Assembly (NCBI GenBank): GCA_024402435.1
Contig: JAKSTU010000020.1
Span: 1 to 43,231 of the forward strand
Direction of reading: 5' to 3'
DNA length: 43,231 nt
From: Treponemataceae bacterium
GTDB taxonomy: Bacteria; Spirochaetota; Spirochaetia; Treponematales; Treponemataceae
Shown: positions 16,062-23,910 of the stretch, one piece after another
Layout of the letters: every line of letters starts with the position of its first letter
Position numbering within the stretch: the first letter of the stretch is position 1
The notes under the pieces: generated by a model
The model's input: the letters and a program-made list of their open reading frames with translations, nothing else
Database searches by the model: none
Told to the model about the DNA's origin: nothing
Made by a program: the position numbers and the translations under genes

Positions 16062-17726
16062 ATGAAAGAAACATCCTCAAAAAAAACTGTTTACGTAATG
16101 GGCCACAGAAACCCGGACACAGATTCTGTAGTTTCTGCTGCAGCCTACGCAGCCCTTAAGCACGCATTGGGAGAAACTGAATACGTTGCCGCCCGTGCCG
16201 GAAAAATTACGCCCCAGACTGAATACATCATGAACCGTTTCGGAGTAAGCGTTCCCACATACATTCCGGACCTTATTCCCAAAACCGCATACTACATGAG
16301 CGGCGAACTGGAAACAGTAAATGAACTGACTTCTTTGTGGAGTGCAGTTTCCAAAATGGAAGAATGCCGCACAAAAGTCCTTGTTGTAACCGCAGAGGAC
16401 GGCACTTACAAAGCACTGCTCCACTACAATTCCTTTGCACAGAACGTGCTCCGTGTAATGAATCCTGAAAAGAAAACCGCCGTCCTTACAAGCATGAGCC
16501 TTGTGCAGACCACACTGAACGCACAGCCCATCGTCATGGTCAACGAAAAGGAGCTTTCAAAAAGCAGCATTCTGGTTGCCGCCGCCCAGTTCGAATCATT
16601 CAAGAAAATGCTGGACAGTCACATAAGTGAAAACCTGATTGTAATTGCCGGTGACCGCACAGACGTGCAGGAATACTGCATTGAATCAGGAGTGCGCGCC
16701 CTTGTCATTACCGCAGGATTCATGCTGAGCCGGGAACTGCGTGCAAAAGCAGAAGCAAAAGGTGTGTCAGTACTTGTAAGTCCTTATGACACAAGCAGTA
16801 CCGCAATGCTCATAGTGTATTCAACGCCGGTTTCCGCCATGGCAGACAAAGCAGTTCAACCGGTACGCGCAATGGACACACTGCACAGAATCCGCCCTGC
16901 ACTTTCTGCATCTCCCAGCCGGTGTCTTCCGGTTGTAGACGAAAATGACAAAGCAATCGGAATCATTGCAGAAAACGACCTGCTCAACGAAGCGAACATT
17001 GAACTGGTTCTGGTGGACCACAACGAGCGCACCCAGGCTGTAGAAGGCATAGAAAACTACGTGATCCGAGAAATCATTGACCACCACAGGCTCGGAAACA
17101 TTGCCACACGTCAGCCCATCACTTTCATCAACAAACCTGTGGGAGCAACATGCACACTCATGGTGGGACTTTACCGGGAAAACCACGTTTCAATTCCCCG
17201 CGAAATCGCATCAATTCTTCTCTGCGGAATTCTTGCAGACACGCTTTCTCTGCAGTCGGCAACAACCACGGACACAGACCGTGAAGCCGCAGAATATCTA
17301 TCAAACATTACGAATCTTGAAATAGAAACATTGGGTCAGGAAGTTCTTACGGCAGCAAGCCGCCTGAGCGGAAGAAGCGCATCCGAAGTGATTCATCAGG
17401 ACATGAAGGAATACACGGAAGGCAAGAACACTTACACTGTAAGCCAGATTGAAGTGGGCCGCAGTGACGAAATTCTTGCACGCAAGGAAGAATTTCTTAC
17501 GGAACTTGAAATTGAACGCCGGAGCCACAAAGCTTTGTTCAGTGCCCTTATGGTTACGGACATTACTCGGCTTACAAGTCTGCTTCTGGTTACAACTTCA
17601 AAGAACAAAGAACGGATTCTTGATTTTCCCAAACTTGAAGACGATGTTTACATTCTTGCAGACATTGTTTCCCGCAAAAAACAGCTTATTCCCCTTCTCT
17701 CCGAGCAGGTTGAAAAAGTAGGCTGA
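16062..17726 (+). CDS. Family II (Mn/Co-dependent) inorganic pyrophosphatase with regulatory CBS/DRTGG insert
   Basis: 554 residues. The DHH catalytic core is split: GHRNPDTDSV at the N-terminus, then, after a long insert, VDHNERTQAV and EIIDHHRLGNI. The DHHA2 domain follows, with RRSHKALFSALMVTD. The insert (about residues 65-305) matches the CBS-DRTGG-CBS regulatory module of nucleotide-regulated pyrophosphatases. It hydrolyses PPi in the cytoplasm. Start 16062 is chosen for GGAAG 5 nt upstream; upstream in-frame starts at 16029 and 16050 are weaker. Confidence 0.92.
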   Translation: MKETSSKKTVYVMGHRNPDTDSVVSAAAYAALKHALGETEYVAARAGKITPQTEYIMNRFGVSVPTYIPDLIPKTAYYMSGELETVNELTSLWSAVSKMEECRTKVLVVTAEDGTYKALLHYNSFAQNVLRVMNPEKKTAVLTSMSLVQTTLNAQPIVMVNEKELSKSSILVAAAQFESFKKMLDSHISENLIVIAGDRTDVQEYCIESGVRALVITAGFMLSRELRAKAEAKGVSVLVSPYDTSSTAMLIVYSTPVSAMADKAVQPVRAMDTLHRIRPALSASPSRCLPVVDENDKAIGIIAENDLLNEANIELVLVDHNERTQAVEGIENYVIREIIDHHRLGNIATRQPITFINKPVGATCTLMVGLYRENHVSIPREIASILLCGILADTLSLQSATTTDTDREAAEYLSNITNLEIETLGQEVLTAASRLSGRSASEVIHQDMKEYTEGKNTYTVSQIEVGRSDEILARKEEFLTELEIERRSHKALFSALMVTDITRLTSLLLVTTSKNKERILDFPKLEDDVYILADIVSRKKQLIPLLSEQVEKVG

Positions 17727-17749
17727 TCCGACTCATTGTCAGTGCAATC

Positions 17750-17804
17750 TTGACAAGTTTACTTGGCAGAGTTATATTCCTGTTATTGCCAAGCAAACTT
17801 GGCA
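17750..17804 (+). promoter_or_regulatory. Promoter with twin palindromic operators (DUF6442-XRE operon)
   Basis: -35 TTGACA (17750-17755), 17-bp spacer, -10 TATATT (17773-17778). Operator 1, TGACAAG-TTTA-CTTGGCA (17751-17768), covers the -35. Operator 2, TGCCAAG-CAAA-CTTGGCA (17787-17804), is a perfect palindrome at the start of the transcript. Their centres are 36 bp apart. The layout is that of a repressed, probably autoregulated promoter; the XRE protein encoded at 18163 is the natural candidate repressor. Confidence 0.8.
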
Positions 17805-17827
17805 TAAATCACTTCTGAGAGGATTTT

Positions 17828-18160
17828 ATGACAACACTGACAAAAGAAGAAATTCTTGCAAAAAGCCGCAGCGAAAATCAGAACAAGGATTTGTTCGACC
17901 TGGAAATTCAGAAAAAAGCTTTTTCCATCTCGCACCTGGCTTTTATGTTTTTCTGTGTTGCTGCAATGCTGCTTGAATTCATTTTCACAAAAAAGATTGA
18001 CTGCGGTTACGGAATGATTTTTTTCGGAGTTCAGTCAGTCATTTTTCTTTACAAATATGTAAAAATGCACAAACTTCACGAACTTTTCGTGTTTTTAGGC
18101 TATCTTGCAGTGTTCATTCTGGCAGCAGTTTCTTTTGCTGTTCAGCTTACAAGGATCTGA
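17828..18160 (+). CDS. DUF6442-like small membrane protein
   Basis: 110 residues. A polar N-terminus (TKEEILAKSRSENQNKD) is followed by three hydrophobic segments near 35-55, 60-77 and 85-106. The N-terminal motif is that of DUF6442 proteins, which are usually encoded with an XRE regulator, as here. GAGAGG precedes the ATG. The stop codon TGA overlaps the next ATG by one base. The function is unknown. Confidence 0.75.
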   Translation: MTTLTKEEILAKSRSENQNKDLFDLEIQKKAFSISHLAFMFFCVAAMLLEFIFTKKIDCGYGMIFFGVQSVIFLYKYVKMHKLHELFVFLGYLAVFILAAVSFAVQLTRI

Positions 18161-18162
18161 TG

Positions 18163-18378
18163 ATGGACGAATCGCTGATTCTTAAGAACAGGCTGAAAGA
18201 ATTCCGTACTGAAAAAAAGATTTCGCAGTCAGATTTGGCACAGATGGTGGGCGTTTCAAGAAACACGATCAGTTCCATAGAAACCGGGCAATTCTGTCCG
18301 ACTGCAAAACTGGCCATGATTATCTGCATTGCATTGGAAAAAAATTTTGAAGAGGTTTTTTATCTTGAATCAGTTTAA
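18163..18378 (+). CDS. XRE-family HTH repressor
   Basis: 71 residues that are essentially one helix-turn-helix domain: LKEFRTEKKISQSDLAQMVGVS, recognition helix RNTISSIETGQF, then KLAMIICIALEKNFEEVF, as in YozG-like regulators. ATG 18163 has AAGGA 7 nt upstream; ATG 18160 directly before it is also possible. It probably dimerises on the two palindromes at the operon promoter. Its tail overlaps the start of the next gene. Confidence 0.88.
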   Translation: MDESLILKNRLKEFRTEKKISQSDLAQMVGVSRNTISSIETGQFCPTAKLAMIICIALEKNFEEVFYLESV

Positions 18379-19069
18379 GAAAATGCTGGCCTCTTTTGTT
18401 TTGGCGGCAACAGGAGGTTTTGTCATGTTTTTTTCCGGCTGTTCAAGCACTGTGAATCTTGAAGCGGCAGAACTGAAAAAGCTGCCTGCAAAGGTTCCGC
18501 TGACCGAAAGTTCAACAATTGTCTGTTTTGGCGACAGTCTTACCCGCGGTCACGGAGCGGATTCCGAAACTGAATCGTGGCCTTCGCTTCTGCAGCAGCG
18601 GGTGAAGATTCCCGTGATAAATGCGGGTGTGGACAGCGACACAACTGAAGACGGACTTAAGCGTTTTGCCACGGATGTTCTTGCACATGACCCTGCCATG
18701 GTGATTTTTGATTTCGGCGGGAATGACCGTTTTATGATGAGCCGGTTCCAGACTTTCAGCCAGATTGAGTCGAACTTCCGCAAAATGCTGGATCAGATTG
18801 ATTTTGCAAAGACGCAGGTTTACATAATGCGTTTTTTCAATGATGAAATGCGTTTTCTGGATATTTTCGGGGAATTTGACAGGATGCTGAAACGGCTTGA
18901 AAAAGATTATGATCTTGTAATCATCTGGGATGCATGGAGCGGTGCGTGGGGGCACAATGACTGCAAGGCTGACATGACACACTGCAACGCAAAGGGCTAC
19001 CGGGTAATGGAAGCAAACATTTTCAAGGTAATCCGGCCTTTTCTGGCAGTGAACAATCTGCTCAGATGA
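18365..19069 (+). CDS. SGNH/GDSL hydrolase lipoprotein
   Basis: About 234 residues. The N-terminal hydrophobic segment ends in lipobox FFSGC, so it is probably a lipoprotein. SGNH blocks are visible: GDSL block VCFGDSLTRGHG, Gly in block II near VINAGVDSD, Asn in FDFGGNDRF, and DMTHCNAKGY carrying the Asp-x-x-His catalytic pair. It is predicted to act as an esterase or lipase/deacetylase on a periplasmic or surface substrate. Start TTG 18365 has AGAGG 9 nt upstream and overlaps the XRE gene; ATG 18383 is an alternative. Third gene of the operon. Confidence 0.85.
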   Translation: MNQFKKMLASFVLAATGGFVMFFSGCSSTVNLEAAELKKLPAKVPLTESSTIVCFGDSLTRGHGADSETESWPSLLQQRVKIPVINAGVDSDTTEDGLKRFATDVLAHDPAMVIFDFGGNDRFMMSRFQTFSQIESNFRKMLDQIDFAKTQVYIMRFFNDEMRFLDIFGEFDRMLKRLEKDYDLVIIWDAWSGAWGHNDCKADMTHCNAKGYRVMEANIFKVIRPFLAVNNLLR

Positions 19070-19077
19070 AATGAGTG

Positions 19078-19515
19078 CCGTGTCATGTTGAGCGGAATGA
19101 ACGAAGTGAGTGGAGTCGAAACATCTGCCCAAACTCACATACGCTTTGTATAGATCCTTCGACTACGCTCAGGATGACAAAACTGCTTTGTAAAGATCCT
19201 TCGCAAAAAAACTTGTTTTTAGCGCTCCGGATGACAGGTGCCAGTTTGCCAGGATGACACACATACTTTGTCCGGATGTGCGAAGTAATGCACACCCGTG
19301 TCATGTTGAGCGGAGCGAACGAAGTGAGTGAAGTCGAAACATCTGCCCAAACTCACATACGCTTTGTATAGATCCTTCGACAAAAAACTTGTTTTTAGCG
19401 CTCAGAATGACAGGTGTCAGTTTGTCAGGATAACAAGGCTGGTATGATCCGGATGACACACGCACTTTGTCCGGATGACATTGCGGCGCAAAGGACGGAG
19501 TGCGTGGAGTCGAAA
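19078..19515. repeat. Dispersed repeat cluster 3 with two long composite copies
   Basis: The gene-free stretch between the SGNH gene and the ATPase promoter. A composite unit (TGTCATGTTGAGCGGA, GTCGAAACATCTGCCC, AAACTCACATACGCTTTG, ATCCTTCGAC) occurs at 19078-19161 and again at 19281-19381. Both are followed by remnants carrying the AT hairpin insertion (AAAAACTTGTTTTT) inside the CTTCG-GATGACA unit. A third copy lies at 20950-21050, beyond the ATPase gene. Confidence 0.9.
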
Positions 19516-19517
19516 CA

Positions 19518-19585
19518 TTGACATACTGTATATTGTCGAATACACTCGACAATATATTATAACATTTGTCGAGTATGCTCGACAA
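19518..19585 (+). promoter_or_regulatory. Promoter with twin palindromes (ATPase gene)
   Basis: -35 TTGACA (19518-19523), 17-bp spacer, -10 TACACT (19541-19546). Palindrome 1, ATATTGTCGA / TCGACAATAT (19530-19555), is centred on the -10. Palindrome 2, TTGTCGAG-TATG-CTCGACAA (19566-19585), lies just before the ribosome-binding site AAAGG. Their centres are 33 bp apart. The second could also fold as an mRNA hairpin next to the Shine-Dalgarno. No regulator gene is adjacent. Confidence 0.75.
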
Positions 19586-19598
19586 AAAAAGGCACAAT

Positions 19599-20882
19599 AT
19601 GAATCATGATTTATTAAAAACCGTTATTTTCGATCAGCATGAAATTATAAAAAATTTTAAGATTGTTGAACGTGAATATGAATTCGATATAAACGCAAAT
19701 TATGTTGTTATTGGTCTACGCAGAGCCGGTAAATCAACCTTGCTGTATAAAATTGTGCAGGATTTGGTAAAAGCCGGAACAGAGTGGAATCAGATTATTT
19801 ATATCAATTTTGAAGATGAACGTCTTTCTGAATTTTCCATAAATGATTTTAACGACATTCTTTCTGTTCAGGCAGAAATGAGTGATAAAAAAGGATGGTT
19901 TTTTCTTGATGAAATACAGAACATTGAAGGATGGGAAAAATTTGCCCGTCGTATGGCAGATTCAAAAGAGCATACATTCATCACAGGAAGCAATGCAAAA
20001 ATGCTTTCTGCAGAAATTGAAAACCGTTTGGGCGGCCGATATCTTACAAAATATGTTACTCCATTCAATTTTAGGGAATTCTTAAAAGCAAAAAATATTG
20101 ATTATTCAGATAAAACAATTCTTGCAACAAAGGAAAGCGGAAAAATCAAAAGAGAAATGGAAAACTACTTTTATTTTGGTGGCTTTCCAGAGAGCATTGA
20201 ATATCAAAATAAGCGGGAATATGTATCAAGCATCTATCAGAAAATTCTTCTTGGAGATATTGCAGCAAGAAACGGAATCCGGAATACAAACGGCTTGCGT
20301 CTTTTAATGAAAAAAATAGCTGAATCAGTGAAGGACGAAGTTTCTTATTCAAAATTACATAACACACTAAAAACAATAGGTGTGAGCATCAGCAAAGATA
20401 TTGTCATAGATTACGTTGGCTATGCCCGGCAATCATTTTTGATTTTTGCCATCAGGAATTATTTTTCAAAATTTGTTGATAAAGAAACGACTCCAAAATA
20501 TTACTTCAACGACAACGGCCTTCTGAATCTTTTCCTGAACAAAGAAGAACCAAAATTGCTTGAAAATATTGTAGCAATCAATCTTTGGAATAAATACAAG
20601 GACAATGTTTATTATCTTAAAGGTCAGAATATTGATGCTGATTTCTTTGTTGAAGAAACTGGCGAAGTAATTCAGGTTGCTTATTCTGTTTCAAATATTT
20701 CTAACGACAGAGAAACACGTACTCTTGTGGAAGCCAGCAAGGCTATAAAAGAATCAAAAAGATTTATAATCATTACTTATGAAGAAGAAAAAGAAATGAC
20801 TTCGGATGGAGTCCGGATTGAAGTAATTCCACTTTGGAAATGGTTGATTAAGAACAATGAGCGGGAAAGCCTGTCATGTTGA
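19599..20882 (+). CDS. AAA ATPase with DUF4143 domain
   Basis: 427 residues. The N-terminal ATPase (AAA_14 type) has Walker A GLRRAGKSTLLY near residue 44 and Walker B GWFFLDEIQN near 105. The C-terminal DUF4143 domain, which resembles PD-(D/E)XK nucleases, includes KYYFNDNGLLN, ENIVAINLW and DADFFVEETGEVIQVAYSV. Such proteins are common in accessory DNA and their role is unsettled; defence or toxin-like functions have been proposed. Codon use is visibly AT-richer than in the neighbours, and long direct repeats flank it. Start 19599 has AAAGG 6 nt upstream. TTG 19566 and ATG 19575 fall in the operator. Confidence 0.88.
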   Translation: MNHDLLKTVIFDQHEIIKNFKIVEREYEFDINANYVVIGLRRAGKSTLLYKIVQDLVKAGTEWNQIIYINFEDERLSEFSINDFNDILSVQAEMSDKKGWFFLDEIQNIEGWEKFARRMADSKEHTFITGSNAKMLSAEIENRLGGRYLTKYVTPFNFREFLKAKNIDYSDKTILATKESGKIKREMENYFYFGGFPESIEYQNKREYVSSIYQKILLGDIAARNGIRNTNGLRLLMKKIAESVKDEVSYSKLHNTLKTIGVSISKDIVIDYVGYARQSFLIFAIRNYFSKFVDKETTPKYYFNDNGLLNLFLNKEEPKLLENIVAINLWNKYKDNVYYLKGQNIDADFFVEETGEVIQVAYSVSNISNDRETRTLVEASKAIKESKRFIIITYEEEKEMTSDGVRIEVIPLWKWLIKNNERESLSC

Positions 20883-21125
20883 GCAAAGGATGACATTTCA
20901 GCGCAGAGCATGAAGAGAGTGTCCTCCACGTGTCATGTTGCGCAAAGGACGAAGTGATGCACACCCGTGTCATGTTGAGCGGAGCGAACAAAGTGAGCGA
21001 AGTCGAAACATCTGCCCAAACTCACATACGCTTTGTATAGATCCTTCGACTACGCTCAGGATGACAAAACTGCTCTGAAAGATCCTTCGCAAAAAAAACT
21101 TGTTTTTAGCGCTCCGGATGACAAA
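20876..21125. repeat. Dispersed repeat cluster 4, third composite copy
   Basis: Includes 20950-21050, a near-identical direct copy of 19281-19381, plus CTTCGACTACGCTCAGGATGA and another unit with the AT hairpin insertion near 21080-21122. It fills the gap between the ATPase gene and the terminator of the next, convergent gene. Confidence 0.88.
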
Positions 21126-21159
21126 GTTGTGGGCGCAGGGGGACAATGCGGCGCTTTGC

Positions 21160-21207
21160 AAAAAAAAAGCCCCGCAGTTTTGGCGGATTACGCCGGCTGC
21201 AGGGCTT
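21160..21207 (-). terminator. Terminator of the InlB-repeat lipoprotein gene
   Basis: Minus strand: AAGCCCTGCAG pairs with CTGCGGGGCTT across about 19 nt and is followed by a run of nine T. Confidence 0.85.
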
Positions 21208-21236
21208 GATGAACTGAATGAGGTTCAGTCAGCTAA

Positions 21237-23099
21237 TCAGTTATTGGTGATGCAAAGTGTGGGTACGATACCAGCTTCAATTGTAGCTTTTGATTCTTCA
21301 GCAACTTTTGCGTTAATACCACCTGTTGCCTCAACAACTGTTACTTTTCCTTCGCTGACAACTGCATCACTCAGGTACCAGTATCCTACGCCAAAGTTTG
21401 GATCCCAGTTGATACCGCGGGCTTTTGCATAGTCTGTCTCGTGTTTTACGGCATTGGAATCACTTCCGAATACAGAAGTTACCAGTGCTTTGCTCAGCAG
21501 AGTGATGTCTCCGTCGATTTTTGCAGCACCGCTTGTTCCGAAAGCCTTTGTCTTGAAGTTTCCGGAAAGGAATGTTCTGATACTGTCAAAACCAATCTTG
21601 GCCTCAAGAATGTCCACTGCAACCAGTCTGGTGCCATTTTCGTCTGCCACAGTCTTCCATTTGATTGGCTCAACCATGAAGTAATAATCATCACCGTTTT
21701 TGATGACAGTAGTTTTATCAGCAAATTTTGCAACATCGTAACCTTTGGGCAAAGCTGCGGCAGTTTCTTTTGCATAGTAAGCATCGTCACTTCCTTTGTA
21801 GTATCCGCTCCAGAAACCGTCTGTCACCAGTCCGATGATTCTTACATCAGATTTCTTCACTGTCTGAGGCCAGTAACCGAATGTCACAATACCATTTTCA
21901 TCAGGATCAGAAGGAGCAATATCCAGCCACTTTGCTTTGACTGTTGTATCAGCAGTCATTTTTGCCGGTACGTCATCCCATTTCTCCAAGTCCTTTGTTC
22001 CGTTTGTTACAGAAGGGAAAGTTAAAGTTGACGGATCAGTTTCATATTTCACTTTAAGTGTTCCGTTTCCGTCCAGTGTTCCGCCGTTTGCATCAAAAGT
22101 CAGTGTGAATTCCTTTCTCTTGAGCTTGATTTCTACCATTGTGCTTCCGTCTGCTGCAATAACAGGGTTTGCAGGTGTAACACTTTCAAATTCAAATCCT
22201 TCAATACCTGCATACAGACTTTCAACATCAATCGCTGTACCTGTTGTTCCATGTTCTGTCCGGGGAATATTATTTTCGTAAGAACCGTCAAGTTTTTCTT
22301 TGTTTATCACGAAACTGTATGGCGTATGGTCACTCGGTTCCCAAATTGCATACAGAGTAACACTTTCGTCAGTAAGGTAATAATTTGGAACAGGTGTTGT
22401 TGCATCAACAGTTGTTCCCCATCCGTTGAATTTGTAACCGGGGTTGAAATCTTCTTCCATCAGGTCCCATTTTGTCGGCAGATAAACATCTTTTCCAGTC
22501 TGTTTTATTGCTTTGAAAACACTGTAAGTTTCTGTTTCAGAATCCCCTGCAAATGTAGTTCCATCATATGCACCACCGCCGTGCAGAGATTTCTTGTCTG
22601 TACTTCCGCCGTTCAGATCAAGAGTAACAACATTTCCTGCAACTGTCAGTGTTGAAGATGCTGTTTTTCCACCGGCAGCACAGGTAACAGTGATTGTGTC
22701 CCCGGGATACCCGCTGAAAGTAGATGAAAGAGTTACACGGGCTTTAGTATAATTTGCGAAGTTTACTTCCGGCATTACATCAGGGTAAGTTATTTCTGCT
22801 GCGTTGGAAGGTGTAACAGTCCAAATCCAGCTTGCCTGATCAGAAGTAGAAATAAAAGACCCCGGTTCATCCTCGTAACTTGCAGTAAACACGACTCCAT
22901 TTGCTCCACCCTCAATTGTTGAAGTGGTAGAACTAATAGAAAGAGTTTTCAGTGTTGATGAACCTCCATCCGGATTTCCGCCCGGTAAGCCCGGATAGCC
23001 CGGCATATCCGGTTCACCGGGACAGCCGAAGAGACAGAGCACCAAAGCCAGAGAGCAAAGCAGTCCGGCCATTTTGCCAAAAATTTTTGTTTTTTTCAT
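21237..23099 (-). CDS. Large surface lipoprotein with InlB-type repeats and C-terminal DUF6273-like domain
   Basis: 620 residues. The signal peptide ends in LCLFGC, a lipobox; a Pro/Gly-rich linker (residues 28-47) follows. Residues about 48-155 look like an Ig-like domain. Two Listeria-Bacteroides (InlB B) type repeats are seen: VTLDLNGGST..YKFNGW..VTLYAIWE (about 158-255) and FTLTFDANGGT..LEKWDDVPAKMTADTTVKAKW (about 332-390). The rest, from ITFGYWPQ-like IVTFGYWPQ to GIVPTLCI, matches the DUF6273 type common in treponemal lipoproteins. GAGGAA precedes the ATG. Probably surface-exposed adhesion or binding; the ligand is unknown. Confidence 0.82.
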   Translation of the reverse strand: MKKTKIFGKMAGLLCSLALVLCLFGCPGEPDMPGYPGLPGGNPDGGSSTLKTLSISSTTSTIEGGANGVVFTASYEDEPGSFISTSDQASWIWTVTPSNAAEITYPDVMPEVNFANYTKARVTLSSTFSGYPGDTITVTCAAGGKTASSTLTVAGNVVTLDLNGGSTDKKSLHGGGAYDGTTFAGDSETETYSVFKAIKQTGKDVYLPTKWDLMEEDFNPGYKFNGWGTTVDATTPVPNYYLTDESVTLYAIWEPSDHTPYSFVINKEKLDGSYENNIPRTEHGTTGTAIDVESLYAGIEGFEFESVTPANPVIAADGSTMVEIKLKRKEFTLTFDANGGTLDGNGTLKVKYETDPSTLTFPSVTNGTKDLEKWDDVPAKMTADTTVKAKWLDIAPSDPDENGIVTFGYWPQTVKKSDVRIIGLVTDGFWSGYYKGSDDAYYAKETAAALPKGYDVAKFADKTTVIKNGDDYYFMVEPIKWKTVADENGTRLVAVDILEAKIGFDSIRTFLSGNFKTKAFGTSGAAKIDGDITLLSKALVTSVFGSDSNAVKHETDYAKARGINWDPNFGVGYWYLSDAVVSEGKVTVVEATGGINAKVAEESKATIEAGIVPTLCITNN

Positions 23100-23217
23100 T
23101 TATTCCTCACAAAATCAAGAATTTCAGGTTAAACGCATTAAAACCCGATTTTATTCCACATCTTAATTCCGTGATTTTTCTTTGTATTCAGTGTTTGAAC
23201 CGAAAGAAAATTGTGTA

Positions 23218-23256
23218 AAAAACCCACAAGAAACCGTGAGTTTTTTATTATATAAT
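23218..23256 (+). promoter_or_regulatory. -10 element and inverted repeat before the regulator gene
   Basis: TATAAT at 23251-23256 ends 6 nt before the ATG at 23263, so the transcript would be leaderless. Immediately upstream, AAAAACCCAC / GTGAGTTTTT (23218-23227 / 23236-23245, one mismatch) forms an inverted repeat covering the -35 position; it may be a regulator site. No good -35 hexamer is present. Confidence 0.5.
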
Positions 23257-23262
23257 ACGGCG

Positions 23263-23910
23263 ATGAAAATTCTTGTTATTGATGATCACCCGTTAATGCT
23301 CAAAAGCATCAGCAGTACAATAGAAAACATTCCCGGTTTTGAAGTTGCAGGCACATTTTCTTCAGAGGATGAACTGAAAAAATTCCTTTCAGAAGAATGC
23401 AACAGAAGAGAAAAATTTCTTGCACTGATTGATCTGCAGATCGGCCCCGATTATTCCTTTGAACTGATAAAAGAACTCAGCAAAAAACAGATCATGTGTG
23501 CAGTTTATTCCATGTACACGGAAGTTCCCTTTGTGATAAACGCTTTTCATAACGGTGCAAGAGGTTACATTTTCAAGAATTTTTCGGAAGAAGATTTTGT
23601 CGGCGCATTGAATACGCTTGTTAAAACAGGATATTTCATTCCGCCTGAGATTTCCGCATCTTTTACAAGGATTTCGGGGATTTTTGCAGGCATGACAAAA
23701 AAAGAACAGCAGGTTGCAGAACTTCTCATGCAGAAACTGTCCAATGCTGAAATTGCCGCAAAAATGAATCTGAACGTGCGTACCGTAGAAAATTATCTTG
23801 TGCGGCTTTACGACAAAACCGGCTGTCATTACAGAGCAGATCTTATCAACTTTTTGCAGGGAAACGAAACAAGCGCGAATTTTCTGACGGGTGGAGGTAT
23901 GGATGTATAG
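23263..23910 (+). CDS. NarL/LuxR-type response regulator
   Basis: 215 residues. Receiver domain about 1-120: ILVIDDHPLM acidic pocket, phospho-acceptor Asp in ALIDLQIGPD, Lys in YIFKNFSEE. LuxR-type HTH about 140-205: MTKKEQQVAELLMQKLSNAE, IAAKMNLNVRTVENYLVRLY. The start is set by homology; in-frame codons upstream have no support. It overlaps the kinase gene by 8 nt. It probably regulates transcription on phosphorylation by the downstream kinase. Confidence 0.92.
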   Translation: MKILVIDDHPLMLKSISSTIENIPGFEVAGTFSSEDELKKFLSEECNRREKFLALIDLQIGPDYSFELIKELSKKQIMCAVYSMYTEVPFVINAFHNGARGYIFKNFSEEDFVGALNTLVKTGYFIPPEISASFTRISGIFAGMTKKEQQVAELLMQKLSNAEIAAKMNLNVRTVENYLVRLYDKTGCHYRADLINFLQGNETSANFLTGGGMDV

